NCBI RefSeq assembly: GCF_002080045.1
Contig: NZ_MUIN01000009.1
Span: 391,150-430,839 of the forward strand
Direction of reading: 5' to 3'
Source of the DNA: Pseudomonas sp. Bc-h
Lineage (GTDB): Bacteria; Pseudomonadota; Gammaproteobacteria; Pseudomonadales; Pseudomonadaceae
Length of the DNA: 39,690 nt
Numbering within the stretch: the first letter of the stretch is position 1; every line of letters begins with the position of its first letter. Shown here piece by piece: positions 24,874 to 32,966 of the stretch. Below the pieces are notes generated by a model. It was not told where the DNA came from and made no database searches. It saw nothing but the letters and a program-made list of their open reading frames with translations. A program made the position numbers and the translations under genes.

Positions 24874-24883
24874 ATCCCTGCGC

Positions 24884-25360
24884 TCAGTCCGGCTCCGCCA
24901 CCGCAATCAGATCCATCTCCACCGTGGCGTTCTTCGGCAGCTGAAAGACGCCCACCGAACTGCGGGTATGGGCGCCTGCTTCACCGAACACGAAGAACAG
25001 CAGCTCCGATGCGCCGTCAGCCACCTCGCTCTGCTGGGTGAAGGTGTCAGTGCATTGCACGAACAGCGTCATGCGCAGCACACGTTTGATGTTGTCGAGG
25101 CTGCCCAGGCTGCGTTGCAGCAAGGCCATGGCGCGCAAGGCACTTATTTTCGCCCCCAGTTGCGCCCGCTCCAGGGTCACATCGGCGCCCGCTCGGCCGG
25201 TGACCACCACGGTGTCACCCACTCGCGGAATCTGCCCGCTGATGTAAATCTGATCCTCGTGACGAATCAGCGGCACGTAATTGCCTCCAATCCTGATCTC
25301 GCCATCGAAGTCATACCCCAACTGCTCACACGCCTGTCTGAAGCGAGCATCACACGACAT
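24884..25360 (-). CDS. RidA/YjgF-family protein
   Basis: A 158-residue member of the YjgF/YER057c/UK114 family, longer than the 128-residue RidA proper and like the cytosolic enamine/imine deaminase relatives. Typical elements are YISGQIPRVGD, LGAKISALRAMALLQRSLGS with LDNIKRVLRMTLFVQ, then GAHTRSSVGVFQLPKNATVEMDLIAVA. The Arg that binds the substrate carboxylate in RidA appears retained in HTRSSVGV. The ATG at 25360 has AGGA 7 nt upstream. It lies 10 bp from the LysR stop (convergent), near an aminotransferase, in keeping with PLP-enzyme by-product clearance. Confidence 0.88.
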   Translation of the reverse strand: MSCDARFRQACEQLGYDFDGEIRIGGNYVPLIRHEDQIYISGQIPRVGDTVVVTGRAGADVTLERAQLGAKISALRAMALLQRSLGSLDNIKRVLRMTLFVQCTDTFTQQSEVADGASELLFFVFGEAGAHTRSSVGVFQLPKNATVEMDLIAVAEPD

Positions 25361-25567
25361 TTTCAGTCCTTTTCGTTCGAAAAATGAATGAGAGCGCCTG
25401 CGCCCTCAGCATAAGGCTTGCCTCCACCATTTGCGCCATCAATCCCCGAGAGTTCCATAAACCCGAATTGATAACGGACATGTCGGGTATCGACAGAGAG
25501 AAATAGTGCGAATAGCCCTACGTCGATACAGTCATTACATCCTTAATCAAATGAGTCGAGGTTGGAA

Positions 25568-26584
25568 ATGTCACGCGCCATCAAATTTCATCGCTTCGGC
25601 AAAGCCGATGTGCTCAGTTGCGAGGAGCAGCCTGACCGGTCCCCCGGTCCACAGGAAGTGCTGGTTCGTGCCGAGGCCATCGGCATCAGCTGGGACGACG
25701 TGTTGTGGCGGCAGAATCTGGGGCTGAGCAATGTGCAACTGCCTGCTGGCATTGGCAGCGAAATGGCCGGGATCGTCGAAGCCGTAGGCTCTGGCGTGAC
25801 CGATTTGCAAGTCGGTGACAAGGTCGCCAGCTTCAAGGCCATGAGCGCCAACGACTACCCCGTGTGCGGCGATCATGTACTGGTACCGCGCAACGCCCTG
25901 ACCCGCTACCCGAACGTCCTGACGCCGGTCGAGGCCAGCGTGCATTACACGCCCATGTTGCTGGCGTACTTCGCCTTCGTCGATCTGGCAAAAGTGCAGC
26001 CCGGCCAGACCGTGCTGGTCACCGACGCCGCCTATAGCCCGGGAATCGCTTTCGTTCAACTGGGCAAGGCGCTTGGTCTGCGGGTGATCGCAGCGACCCA
26101 GCACGCGGAACACCGCGAATACCTGCTGGCGAACGGTGCCGAGCGAGTGATCGTTACGGACGAAGACGACATTTGCCTGCGCATTGCCGCACTGACCAAA
26201 GGCCAGGGTATCGAGGCGGTGTTCGACGGTTTCGGCGGCATGCAGATGTCGATGCTCGGTGACGTCCTCGCACCCCGCGGCAGCCTGGTGCTGTATGGCT
26301 TGCGCGGCGGCAACAAGACGCCGTTCCCTGCACTGCAGGCGTTCCGCAAGAACATGCGTTTTTTCGTGCACTGCCTGGAGAACTTCACCGGCAAACCGGA
26401 GTTGGGTATCGAACAGGACACGGCGGCGATGAAACGTGCGCTGGACACCATCAATGAGCTGACCGTTCAGGGCCTGCTCAAACCGGACATCCATCGCACC
26501 TGGCCGTTCGAGCAGTTCGGCAAGGCGCACAACCATCTGGATGAAGACCCGGTGCGAGGTCGTGTGGTGTTGATGGTGCGTTGA
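25568..26584 (+). CDS. medium-chain NAD(P)H oxidoreductase (zinc-type alcohol dehydrogenase / quinone oxidoreductase family)
   Basis: A 338-residue MDR-superfamily enzyme. The N-terminal GroES-like domain shows RAEAIGISWDDVLWRQN and LPAGIGSEMAGIVEAVGSGV. The Rossmann region has TVLVTDAAYSPGIAFVQLGKAL in place of the typical GAAGGVG loop, then VIAATQHAEHREYLL and a later FDGFGGMQMSMLGDVLAPRG. There is no structural-zinc cysteine cluster, which favours a quinone-oxidoreductase-like enzyme. The ATG at 25568 follows GAGGTTGGAA; a TTG two codons earlier is less likely. It stands alone with a 207-bp upstream region. The substrate cannot be told. Confidence 0.88.
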   Translation: MSRAIKFHRFGKADVLSCEEQPDRSPGPQEVLVRAEAIGISWDDVLWRQNLGLSNVQLPAGIGSEMAGIVEAVGSGVTDLQVGDKVASFKAMSANDYPVCGDHVLVPRNALTRYPNVLTPVEASVHYTPMLLAYFAFVDLAKVQPGQTVLVTDAAYSPGIAFVQLGKALGLRVIAATQHAEHREYLLANGAERVIVTDEDDICLRIAALTKGQGIEAVFDGFGGMQMSMLGDVLAPRGSLVLYGLRGGNKTPFPALQAFRKNMRFFVHCLENFTGKPELGIEQDTAAMKRALDTINELTVQGLLKPDIHRTWPFEQFGKAHNHLDEDPVRGRVVLMVR

Positions 26585-26660
26585 ACCACCGTCCGCGAAT
26601 GTCACAGCGGTACCGTCTGCGCAATGCAGCGGGGCCTTTGATTCAAAACAGCATGGGCGC

Positions 26661-27094
26661 TTACTGAAGTCGACGGTAAACGCCTGAAGAATGTCCCCTT
26701 TTCCCTCGCTCTTGATCTTCCGTTGCCAACAGATGGCCGCAGAGGGTAGATCGCGCCTGCGAATCTGCAGGGTCCATCAGCAGCGCGTAATCAGGCCCTG
26801 CCGGGCAATGCGGGTCAGGTGTCGAATCACGGATTCAGCGTGTTCGGCATCTGGCGCCTGAACCACGGCGAGGTCGAACTGGTCGTTGGTGAAACGTTCG
26901 AGAGAGTCGTGGGTGTCGATGAACTGGATCAGGAAGGCGTGGGGCCCGTGCTGGCGACGGGGCCAGCCATCCAGGTAACGCAGCAGCGTTGGCTGATGGG
27001 AGCCGCCAAGGAGGATCTTGGGATTACGACGGGTGAACTGGCTGGCAATAGGTGCCAGACGGACGAGGGGGCGTGGGCTGGGGATGCTGCTCAT
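26661..27094 (-). pseudogene. hypothetical protein, probably frameshifted (DUF6231-like)
   Basis: The intact frame from 27094 to 26777 encodes 105 residues ending GLITRC. It contains LLRYLDGWPRR and QFDLAVVQAPDAEHAESVIRHL, a pattern that reminds me of the pseudomonad DUF6231 family, which is usually longer. Right at the stop a shifted frame is open for 38 more codons down to a TAA at 26661 and carries HLLATEDQERGK, which would suit the missing C-terminal half. I therefore read it as one gene with a single-base shift near 26777, still lacking its normal C-terminus. The family match is from memory; a short intact gene is the alternative. The ATG at 27094 has no strong Shine-Dalgarno. Confidence 0.45.
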
Positions 27095-27738
27095 AGTGTG
27101 GTTTCTCTGCCTCAGTGTTCCGCTGGGCAGCGGTGAGAGGCAACACCGAACCAGCGCTTTAGCGGTATTTCGATGGCGTTTTCACGACATCCGGCGCCCC
27201 GCAAGTAGCTGTTTAAATCGGCGCATGAGCAGCATCCTAGAGAAGCGGTGTGGGGATTGTCAATTGGCGGTGCAATGGTGGGGATTACGTTCAGATCCAT
27301 TATCTTGGACGGCCCTTATATGGGGAGACGCTGGAGTTGTGCGACGGTACGGGCCGCGACTCGGACCATGCGGTCTGCAAATACCCTGTCTGCAACTGGC
27401 CCACCACTATCGCTGCTGTCGCACAGCTCCCGCTTCTCCCACAGGGATTGGTGCTGAACTCTACAACCTCGGCTCGACACATAACCCTGTCGCAGTCCGG
27501 CTTGCCGGCGGTGGCGCAAGTGAGGTCGCCTTCGTTAAGGAACGACGGCGACGGTGTTGCCAAACCAGAAGCAAGAGCGTTCTGGTCACTTTCGCGCTTT
27601 TCGAGAGTGACCCGCTGTAAGCGCGCAAAGGTGAATCGGCGTCAACACCGATAATGAATACACACGCAAAGCCAAAAGCCAGCTGACAAAAAAATCCCGA
27701 TCTCAGAAAGACCGGGATTCTCGATAAAGCACCAATCG
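27095..27738. other. 640-bp gap with repeat hairpins, no convincing gene
   Basis: It contains a CTGTGGGAG-type hairpin (about 27319-27445, left arm GGGGAGACGCTGGAGTTGTG, right arm CACAGCTCCCGCTTCTCCC) and a REP-like block at 27486-27517 (CGCAGTCCGGCTTGCCGGCG). That block recurs inverted at 37073-37095. It ends in the DoxX terminator. Open frames of up to about 130 codons cross it, but they are composed of repeat sequence and lack credible start signals. Confidence 0.6.
27693..27719 (-). terminator. rho-independent terminator of the doxX-like gene
   Basis: The arms at 27693-27703 (AATCCCGATCT) and 27709-27719 (AGACCGGGATT) pair over 11 bp with one mismatch around a 5-nt loop. On the minus strand they are followed by seven T. 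It lies 20 nt after the stop of the DoxX gene. Confidence 0.9.
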
Positions 27739-28176
27739 TTACTTAGTGGCGATCACCCGATCCAGCGAAACGCGTCCAGCGCCTTCCACCAGCACCGCAA
27801 TCGCCGCACCCAACAACGCCAGGCCAAACTCGTAACCGTTGTTGGCCATGAACAGCCCGTTATGGATATGCACCGACAGGATCGCCACCACCAGCATCAC
27901 AATCAACACAACAGCAGCAGGACGCACCAACAGGCCCAGGAACAGTGCCAGACCACCGAAGAACTCGGCACTGCCCGACAACAGAGCCATCAGATAGCCC
28001 GGATTCAGACCCAGACTGGCCATGTACTGACCGGTGCCTTCCAGACCATAACCACCAAACATGCCGAACAATTTCTGGCTGCCGTGAGCCATGAAGATGA
28101 TGCCGACGAGAATGCGCAGGAGGGTGATGCCGTAGCCAGCGCGGGTGTTGAACAGCGATTTGAGTTGAGTGTTCAT
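27739..28176 (-). CDS. DoxX-family membrane protein
   Basis: A 145-residue integral membrane protein with four hydrophobic segments. DoxX hallmarks are LLRILVGIIFMAHGSQKLFG near the N-terminus, then the SGSAEFFGGLALFLGLLVRP segment and VHIHNGLF with NNGYEFGLALLGAAIAV. Family members have been linked to thiol stress or quinone-linked complexes in other bacteria; the role here is not known. The ATG at 28176 has GGAA about 9 nt upstream, chosen because it matches the family N-terminus. It is monocistronic with its own terminator. Confidence 0.9.
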   Translation of the reverse strand: MNTQLKSLFNTRAGYGITLLRILVGIIFMAHGSQKLFGMFGGYGLEGTGQYMASLGLNPGYLMALLSGSAEFFGGLALFLGLLVRPAAVVLIVMLVVAILSVHIHNGLFMANNGYEFGLALLGAAIAVLVEGAGRVSLDRVIATK

Positions 28177-28277
28177 GGCGTTTAATTCCATTTGGGAAGA
28201 AGAAAGTGGCGCCATGATAATCGGATTAACAAATATGAATACCGCAAAAAACGCATCATCAATATCGAAATACTAGA

Positions 28278-29699
28278 TTAATCGCGAACAGCCACTTTAC
28301 GCTGTGAAGGACTCTCCAGCGAACTGCGCTCCTGGTCGTACGCCAGATAGTATTTGTTCACACTATTAACGTAGCTGACCACACCCATCCCCACCTGCTC
28401 CATCGCCACCCGTTCGACCTGGAAGAACCACTGATTGGGGTTCAGGCCCTGACGTTTGGCCTGGGTGCGCATCGCCTGCACCCGCTCGGGCCCCAGGTTG
28501 TACGCTGCGAGCGTGAACGCCATGCGCTCGCGCTCATTGATCCGGGGGCTGGCGAAAAACTTGCGCCGGATCATCGCCAGATACTTGCTCGCCGCCTGAA
28601 CATTCCCGTCAACATCGTGGATATTGCCCACGCCCACCCGTTGCGCCGCTGAAGGCGTGATCTGCAGGAGCCCCGTGGCGCCGCTGCCGCCCTTGGCGGT
28701 CGGGTTCAGTTGCGACTCCTTGAAGGCCAGGGCGGCGAGGTCAAGCCAGTCCATTTTCTGCGCGTCGGCATGACGTTGCAGGGTTGGGCGCAATTTCTCC
28801 AGACGCTGGCGATCTTCACGTGCCAGGGGATAGTGGACGCGGTAAAGATCCTTGTAAGCCTTCTGGAACGCGATGTCCTGATTGGCGGGCGGCTCGTAGG
28901 TTTCCAGGAATCGGTCGACCGTGGCATGCAACATCACGGCGTCCTTGCGCACGAACCAGTTCATGTCGCCCGGATCGCTGAGCGCCAGCGAGCGGTCGAC
29001 GCGCAGCTTGGGCATGACCTTCGCCCAACGCTCGGCAATCGGCTGCTCGACCACAGTCAGGTGATAAATCCCGGCCTGAACCATTTCCAGCACGTCTTCA
29101 ACCGCAAGGCTCGGGTCGACCCACTCGATCTTTACCGGCGGCAACTTGCGCAGTGCCAGCTTCTGATTCAGTTGAATGATGGCTTCGTCCGCCGCACTGC
29201 CGTTGGCCAGCATCAGTGTGCGCCCCGACAGTTGCTCGGCGCGTTTGAAACTGCGCTCCCCGCGAACCCCGACCACCACCAACGGCACGTGGCTTACCAC
29301 AGGTTCGGTGGCATCGACGTAGTGAGCGGCGCTGGCATCAAGCAGTTCGCCGGGCGCAACCATGTCGCCCTCCCCGCGTTGCAGCGCAGCGAGCAATTGG
29401 TCTTTGGCTTTGGGGATCAGTTTGAGGGAAACTTTCTGGCCATCGCGGGCGTGGCCGTTGAGGTATTGCTCGAACGCTTGCAGACGGCGGTACTCGACCC
29501 CGATGGGCTGGCCTTGCACTTCACCGGAACTGTTGCGGCTCTGGTTGACCAGCACGCGCAAGACCTTGCTGCTGCGAATGGCGGCGAGGTCGCGGACCTG
29601 AGTTTTCTTGATGACCACCGGCGGCCCGGCAGGACGCGCCTGGGCGTGGGTCGGAACCAGTAAAAGACACAGCAACGAGATCAGAGAGGCTCGGATCAT
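28278..29699 (-). CDS. mltF: MltF-like membrane-bound lytic murein transglycosylase
   Basis: 473 residues. A signal peptide (MIRASLISLLCLLLVPTHAQ) is followed by a family-3 solute-binding-like domain (about 45-290; LRVLVNQSRNSS, GDMVAPGELLDAS, GRTLMLANGSAADE). A C-terminal SLT transglycosylase domain (about 305-440) has catalytic Glu328 in ALAFKESQLNPTAKGGSGAT, then GLLQITPSA and AYNLGPERV. This is the domain order of E. coli MltF, which cleaves peptidoglycan glycan strands in the periplasm. No lipobox is seen, so it is probably soluble or peripherally attached. It is divergent from tatD across 186 bp. Confidence 0.9.
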   Translation of the reverse strand: MIRASLISLLCLLLVPTHAQARPAGPPVVIKKTQVRDLAAIRSSKVLRVLVNQSRNSSGEVQGQPIGVEYRRLQAFEQYLNGHARDGQKVSLKLIPKAKDQLLAALQRGEGDMVAPGELLDASAAHYVDATEPVVSHVPLVVVGVRGERSFKRAEQLSGRTLMLANGSAADEAIIQLNQKLALRKLPPVKIEWVDPSLAVEDVLEMVQAGIYHLTVVEQPIAERWAKVMPKLRVDRSLALSDPGDMNWFVRKDAVMLHATVDRFLETYEPPANQDIAFQKAYKDLYRVHYPLAREDRQRLEKLRPTLQRHADAQKMDWLDLAALAFKESQLNPTAKGGSGATGLLQITPSAAQRVGVGNIHDVDGNVQAASKYLAMIRRKFFASPRINERERMAFTLAAYNLGPERVQAMRTQAKRQGLNPNQWFFQVERVAMEQVGMGVVSYVNSVNKYYLAYDQERSSLESPSQRKVAVRD

Positions 29700-29885
29700 T
29701 GACGCTCCGGGAAAATGCCGAAAAAACGGGCTTGAAGTCTGTGTTGGCCAGTCGCCAGCGCTGCGGACAGGTTCCGCAGCAGCAACATCACAGGGATCTA
29801 ATAATTCTAAGCAGTTGAGTCTGCTTGTTTTTTATCGCTTCAATCGCTCTGGTATTCTTCTCGGCCTCCGGCCTGAGGTAGCACC

Positions 29886-30689
29886 ATGCAACTAATCGAC
29901 ATCGGCGTCAATCTGACCAACCCAAGCTTTGCCTCAAAAGAGCGAGACGTTCTCGACCGTGCATACACTGCGGGCGTGGCTCAGTTGATCCTCACTGGCA
30001 CCAGCGTCGAGACCAGCGAACAGGCTCTGCAGATGTGCCGCCAAATGGACGAAAGTGGTCAGCGATTATTCAGCACCGCCGGGGTACACCCCCATTCGGC
30101 GAGCGATTGGACACTCGACACCGAGAAACAGTTGCATGCCCTGCTCAAAGAAAATTCGGTGTGCGCAGTCGGCGAATGCGGGCTGGATTTCAACCGCGAT
30201 TTTTCGCCGCGTCCGCAACAGGAAAAAGTTTTCGAAGCGCATCTTGCCCTGGCGGTCGCGCTGAAAAAGCCGGTGTTTTTGCATGAGCGTGATGCCGACG
30301 AGCGGCTGCTGGCGATCCTGCGCGACTACCGCGATCATTTGCCCGCCGCCGTGGTGCATTGTTTCACCGGCGAGAAACGCGCGCTGTTCAGCTATCTGGA
30401 CATGGACCTGCACATCGGCATCACCGGCTGGATCTGCGACGAGCGCCGGGGTACACATTTGCACCCGCTGGTTCGGGAGATCCCCCGGGGGCGGCTGATG
30501 CTGGAAAGCGATGCGCCTTATCTGTTGCCGCGCAGCCTGCGTCCGAAGCCGAAAAACGGCCGCAACGAACCGGCCTATTTGCCCGAAGTGCTGCGCGAAG
30601 TGGCGCTGCATCGCGGGGAAACCCTAGAAGACGTTGCCGCCCACACCACCGCCTGCGCCCGGTCGTTCTTCTCGTTGCCCACTGTTTAA
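29886..30689 (+). CDS. tatD: TatD-family metal-dependent DNase/hydrolase
   Basis: A 267-residue TIM-barrel metallohydrolase. The TatD N-terminus DIGVNLTNPSF (the form seen in TatD itself rather than YcfH/YjjV), the metal Glu in AVGECGLDFNRDF, His in PVFLHERDAD and VVHCFTGE, and Asp in MLESDAPYLLPR are all present. In E. coli the enzyme has 3'-5' exonuclease activity and a role in DNA repair under oxidative stress. The ATG at 29886 follows GAGGTAGCACC. It stands alone; the tat export genes are not in the window. Confidence 0.93.
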   Translation: MQLIDIGVNLTNPSFASKERDVLDRAYTAGVAQLILTGTSVETSEQALQMCRQMDESGQRLFSTAGVHPHSASDWTLDTEKQLHALLKENSVCAVGECGLDFNRDFSPRPQQEKVFEAHLALAVALKKPVFLHERDADERLLAILRDYRDHLPAAVVHCFTGEKRALFSYLDMDLHIGITGWICDERRGTHLHPLVREIPRGRLMLESDAPYLLPRSLRPKPKNGRNEPAYLPEVLREVALHRGETLEDVAAHTTACARSFFSLPTV

Positions 30690-30712
30690 CCTCCCAGAGC
30701 AGCAGGGCTTGC

Positions 30713-30829
30713 CGCGTTCGTGACGTCACCGAACGCACTGCGCGCCAGACCGTGGACGCGGCCAGCACCAGCGATGAACTGGCGACCCTGGCCAGAGAAT
30801 TGAACACGGCAATCGGGCAGTTACGGCTT
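30713..30829 (+). pseudogene. fragment resembling a chemoreceptor (MCP) C-terminus
   Basis: Just after tatD, a plus-strand frame reads RDVTERTARQTVDAASTSDE followed by LATLARELNTAIGQLRL. This has the spacing and wording of the C-terminal end of Pseudomonas methyl-accepting chemotaxis proteins (heptad pattern ending in a GRFRL-like tail). Nothing upstream encodes the rest of a receptor; the tatD gene occupies that space in another frame. There is no start codon of its own. I read it as the stub of a deleted receptor gene. The match is by eye. Confidence 0.5.
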
Positions 30830-30889
30830 AAGCCGCGAACCCATTGCTTTCCCTCATGCTGGCTATGACACCGATAGCAAACCTCGATT

Positions 30890-30907
30890 CGCCGTCGTAC
30901 GACGGCG
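30890..30907. promoter_or_regulatory. perfect 18-bp palindrome CGCCGTCGTACGACGGCG
   Basis: The sequence reads identically on both strands and lies 57 bp before the small membrane protein ATG. It could be an operator for a dimeric regulator or a chance GC-rich palindrome; no regulator is adjacent. There is no T-run for a terminator. Confidence 0.35.
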
Positions 30908-30964
30908 GGCCTATTCTGAACTCATCGAAAACAGTTCTTATTCAGGCTTCACGAGGTCATCATC

Positions 30965-31183
30965 ATGCCCAAGTTCATTTCCAACCTGCACCTTGAAGAC
31001 TTCTTCTCGGCCAACAAGTACGGCCTTTCGTCGAAGCTGGTGCTGTCGTCCATGGCGTTCCCGCTGTCCGTCGTCTCGGGCTTGTTGTTGCTCGATGCGG
31101 CGCTGAATTCCAGCGTAACGTCTGCTGGCATCGGCATACTCGGCCTGATCGCAGCGCAGGCCATCAAAACCCGAGGCCAGTAA
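30965..31183 (+). CDS. small hypothetical membrane protein
   Basis: 72 residues. A polar N-terminus (MPKFISNLHLEDFFSANKYG) is followed by two hydrophobic stretches (about 28-44 and 48-66, the latter ending AAQAIKTRGQ). GAGG lies about 8 nt before the ATG. No family is recognised. It is monocistronic, convergent with the thioesterase gene. Confidence 0.65.
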   Translation: MPKFISNLHLEDFFSANKYGLSSKLVLSSMAFPLSVVSGLLLLDAALNSSVTSAGIGILGLIAAQAIKTRGQ

Positions 31184-31272
31184 GGTCTCGGGGCAGTTCC
31201 CCAATTCAGCGTAATCCCTCGTGCAACAACCTTCACCCGGCGGCTCTCAGCCTGCGCTTTCAAGCTCCCTCT

Positions 31273-32067
31273 TTAACCAAAAACCGTCACTGTCTGGCGA
31301 CTGATCGCCACCAACTCTCCTTTCGGCGTCCACAGCCCCGCAGCCACGTGCCCGTAGCCATCGCGCGCATGCTCGATCACGGCGCGGTATTGCGTCCAGT
31401 CATGAGTGGTCAGTTCCGGCAACGGCTGCACGAACTCGATGGTCCAGGTCAGCGAACTGCCCGGCGCCGGTTTGTTCAGGTGCGGCAAAACCGCGGGTGG
31501 CCAAGTGTCCGCAAGCGCCAGCAAATGGGCCTCAGTGAGTTTCTCTTCTTCGACATCCTTCAGCCGCGCATAGCCGCCGATGGCTGGCGACTTGGTATTG
31601 GTGTACGGCAACCCGCCCAATGCCCAGCGCATGTCGATAAATCGCAGGTATTCGGGCATGACGCCTGGAATGAAGGGGAATGGCGGCACGTCTTCGACGG
31701 GCTTGAATTGCGGCGCGGGCTCGGCCTGAACAGCGATCATCGACTCACGGGTCGCACCGAAACTGCCTTGGATCAGGGTCATGGTCTCGCCATTCTGCAC
31801 CGCCCGCCCGAGCACCTGGCTGACCGCCTTGCCCTCGCGCAGGATTTCCACCTCGAACGAGATCGGTACATCGATTGCCGGAGGGCCGACGAAGCAGATC
31901 GCCAGTGAGCGAACAGGCCGATCCGCCGGGACTTTCGCCCGCATGGCTTCATATTGCAGGGCCGCCATCAGCCCGCCGAAGCACGAGCGCCCCTGGGACC
32001 AGGACGCCGGAATCGTCACGGCCTGGGGGTTGTCGCGAACAGCGTCGAGCAATTCGGAGAATTTCAT
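31273..32067 (-). CDS. acyl-CoA thioesterase-like double-hotdog protein (TesB-like)
   Basis: A 264-residue protein of the TesB/thioesterase-like superfamily. The N-terminal hotdog begins SWSQGRSCFGGLMAALQYEA with the helix typical of these enzymes and continues RPVRSLAICFVGPPAIDVPI. The second half has WPPAVLPHLNKPAPGSSLTW and AAGLWTPKGELVAISRQTV. It probably hydrolyses acyl-CoA thioesters; chain length is unknown. The ATG at 32067 has GGAG 6 nt upstream; a GTG two codons earlier is less likely. It follows the CHAD gene on the same strand by 99 bp and may or may not be in that operon. Confidence 0.85.
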   Translation of the reverse strand: MKFSELLDAVRDNPQAVTIPASWSQGRSCFGGLMAALQYEAMRAKVPADRPVRSLAICFVGPPAIDVPISFEVEILREGKAVSQVLGRAVQNGETMTLIQGSFGATRESMIAVQAEPAPQFKPVEDVPPFPFIPGVMPEYLRFIDMRWALGGLPYTNTKSPAIGGYARLKDVEEEKLTEAHLLALADTWPPAVLPHLNKPAPGSSLTWTIEFVQPLPELTTHDWTQYRAVIEHARDGYGHVAAGLWTPKGELVAISRQTVTVFG

Positions 32068-32166
32068 GCGCACTCCATGTGGCCGATGACGAACATCTCC
32101 AGATGGTAGCGAGGCGTCGGCCGCAGGACAGGGTTCATAACTGCCAATCCTGCGGCTTGATCGGGG

Positions 32167-32946
32167 TCAATGGGCTGGAGCGTCACCAAAGCAGGCCTGA
32201 AACAGGCGGTCGAGCGCTTTGTCCGACTTTTCTTCGGCGCGCAGAATGCCCAACTCCCACCCGGCGACGCACGGCGCCAGGTCCGACTGCTGCTGCGCCT
32301 GGGCCAGCCACTGCAGGTGATCGTGCCAGTCACCCAATGCGCCCTGCGCGGCTTTGAGCCTTTTTTGCATGCCGGCCGGCTGATGACTGAGCTCGGGGTA
32401 CGCCTCGGCGGCATAACGCACGCGCTTGATCAGCAAGCGCAAGCGATGCCGGTCGTGAGCCGGATCGGCCATGGCTTCGCGCAACTTCTTCCACTGCTTG
32501 TCCATGCGTTTTTCGATGCGTTGACGCAGCTTTTTCAGCAACCCGTGACGTTGTTGGGCGCGCAGAAACGAGGGCAACTGGTCCAGCACACCGAACAGCC
32601 GGTTGAGTTCGGCAGACGTGGCGACCTTCGGACAGGCTGATTGCAGATGCCTGGTGCGTTTCGACGCCGCCTGATCGTGGCCCTGCTCAGTCAGAAATGC
32701 CGCCAGCACCTGCATGTCGCGCAGCGGCGTAGTCAGTTCGCCAACCCCTTTGGCAGCCTCCTCGACCTGGTCCATCCCGGGTAATCCACGCAAGGGCCGC
32801 AACACACTGCGCAGCCGTCGCACAGTGGTACGCAGATCGTGCAGCGCCTCACTGTCGGTGGACGCCGCCAGCCGCGCGTGACAGGCCAGCAACTTGACGT
32901 TGAGACTGAGAATCTCGGCGATCAGGTGATCGACCATGGCAGACAT
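32167..32946 (-). CDS. CHAD-domain protein
   Basis: A 259-residue all-helical CHAD domain with little else. The conserved His/Arg/Lys pattern is present: ALHDLRTTVRRLRSVLRPLR near the N-terminus and HRLRLLIKRVRYAAEAYPEL further on. CHAD domains bind inorganic polyphosphate and associate with polyP granules. No CYTH phosphatase domain is attached. The ATG at 32946 has AAGGAG 7 nt upstream and follows the TgpA stop by 20 nt, so it is the fourth gene of the MoxR-DUF58-TgpA operon. Confidence 0.9.
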   Translation of the reverse strand: MSAMVDHLIAEILSLNVKLLACHARLAASTDSEALHDLRTTVRRLRSVLRPLRGLPGMDQVEEAAKGVGELTTPLRDMQVLAAFLTEQGHDQAASKRTRHLQSACPKVATSAELNRLFGVLDQLPSFLRAQQRHGLLKKLRQRIEKRMDKQWKKLREAMADPAHDRHRLRLLIKRVRYAAEAYPELSHQPAGMQKRLKAAQGALGDWHDHLQWLAQAQQQSDLAPCVAGWELGILRAEEKSDKALDRLFQACFGDAPAH

Positions 32947-32966
32947 GTGTGACTCCTTATCCAGCA

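Noticed and set aside
27250..27654. 134-codon open frame in the gap before the DoxX terminator
   Set aside because: It runs through hairpin repeats, has no credible Shine-Dalgarno and no family features.
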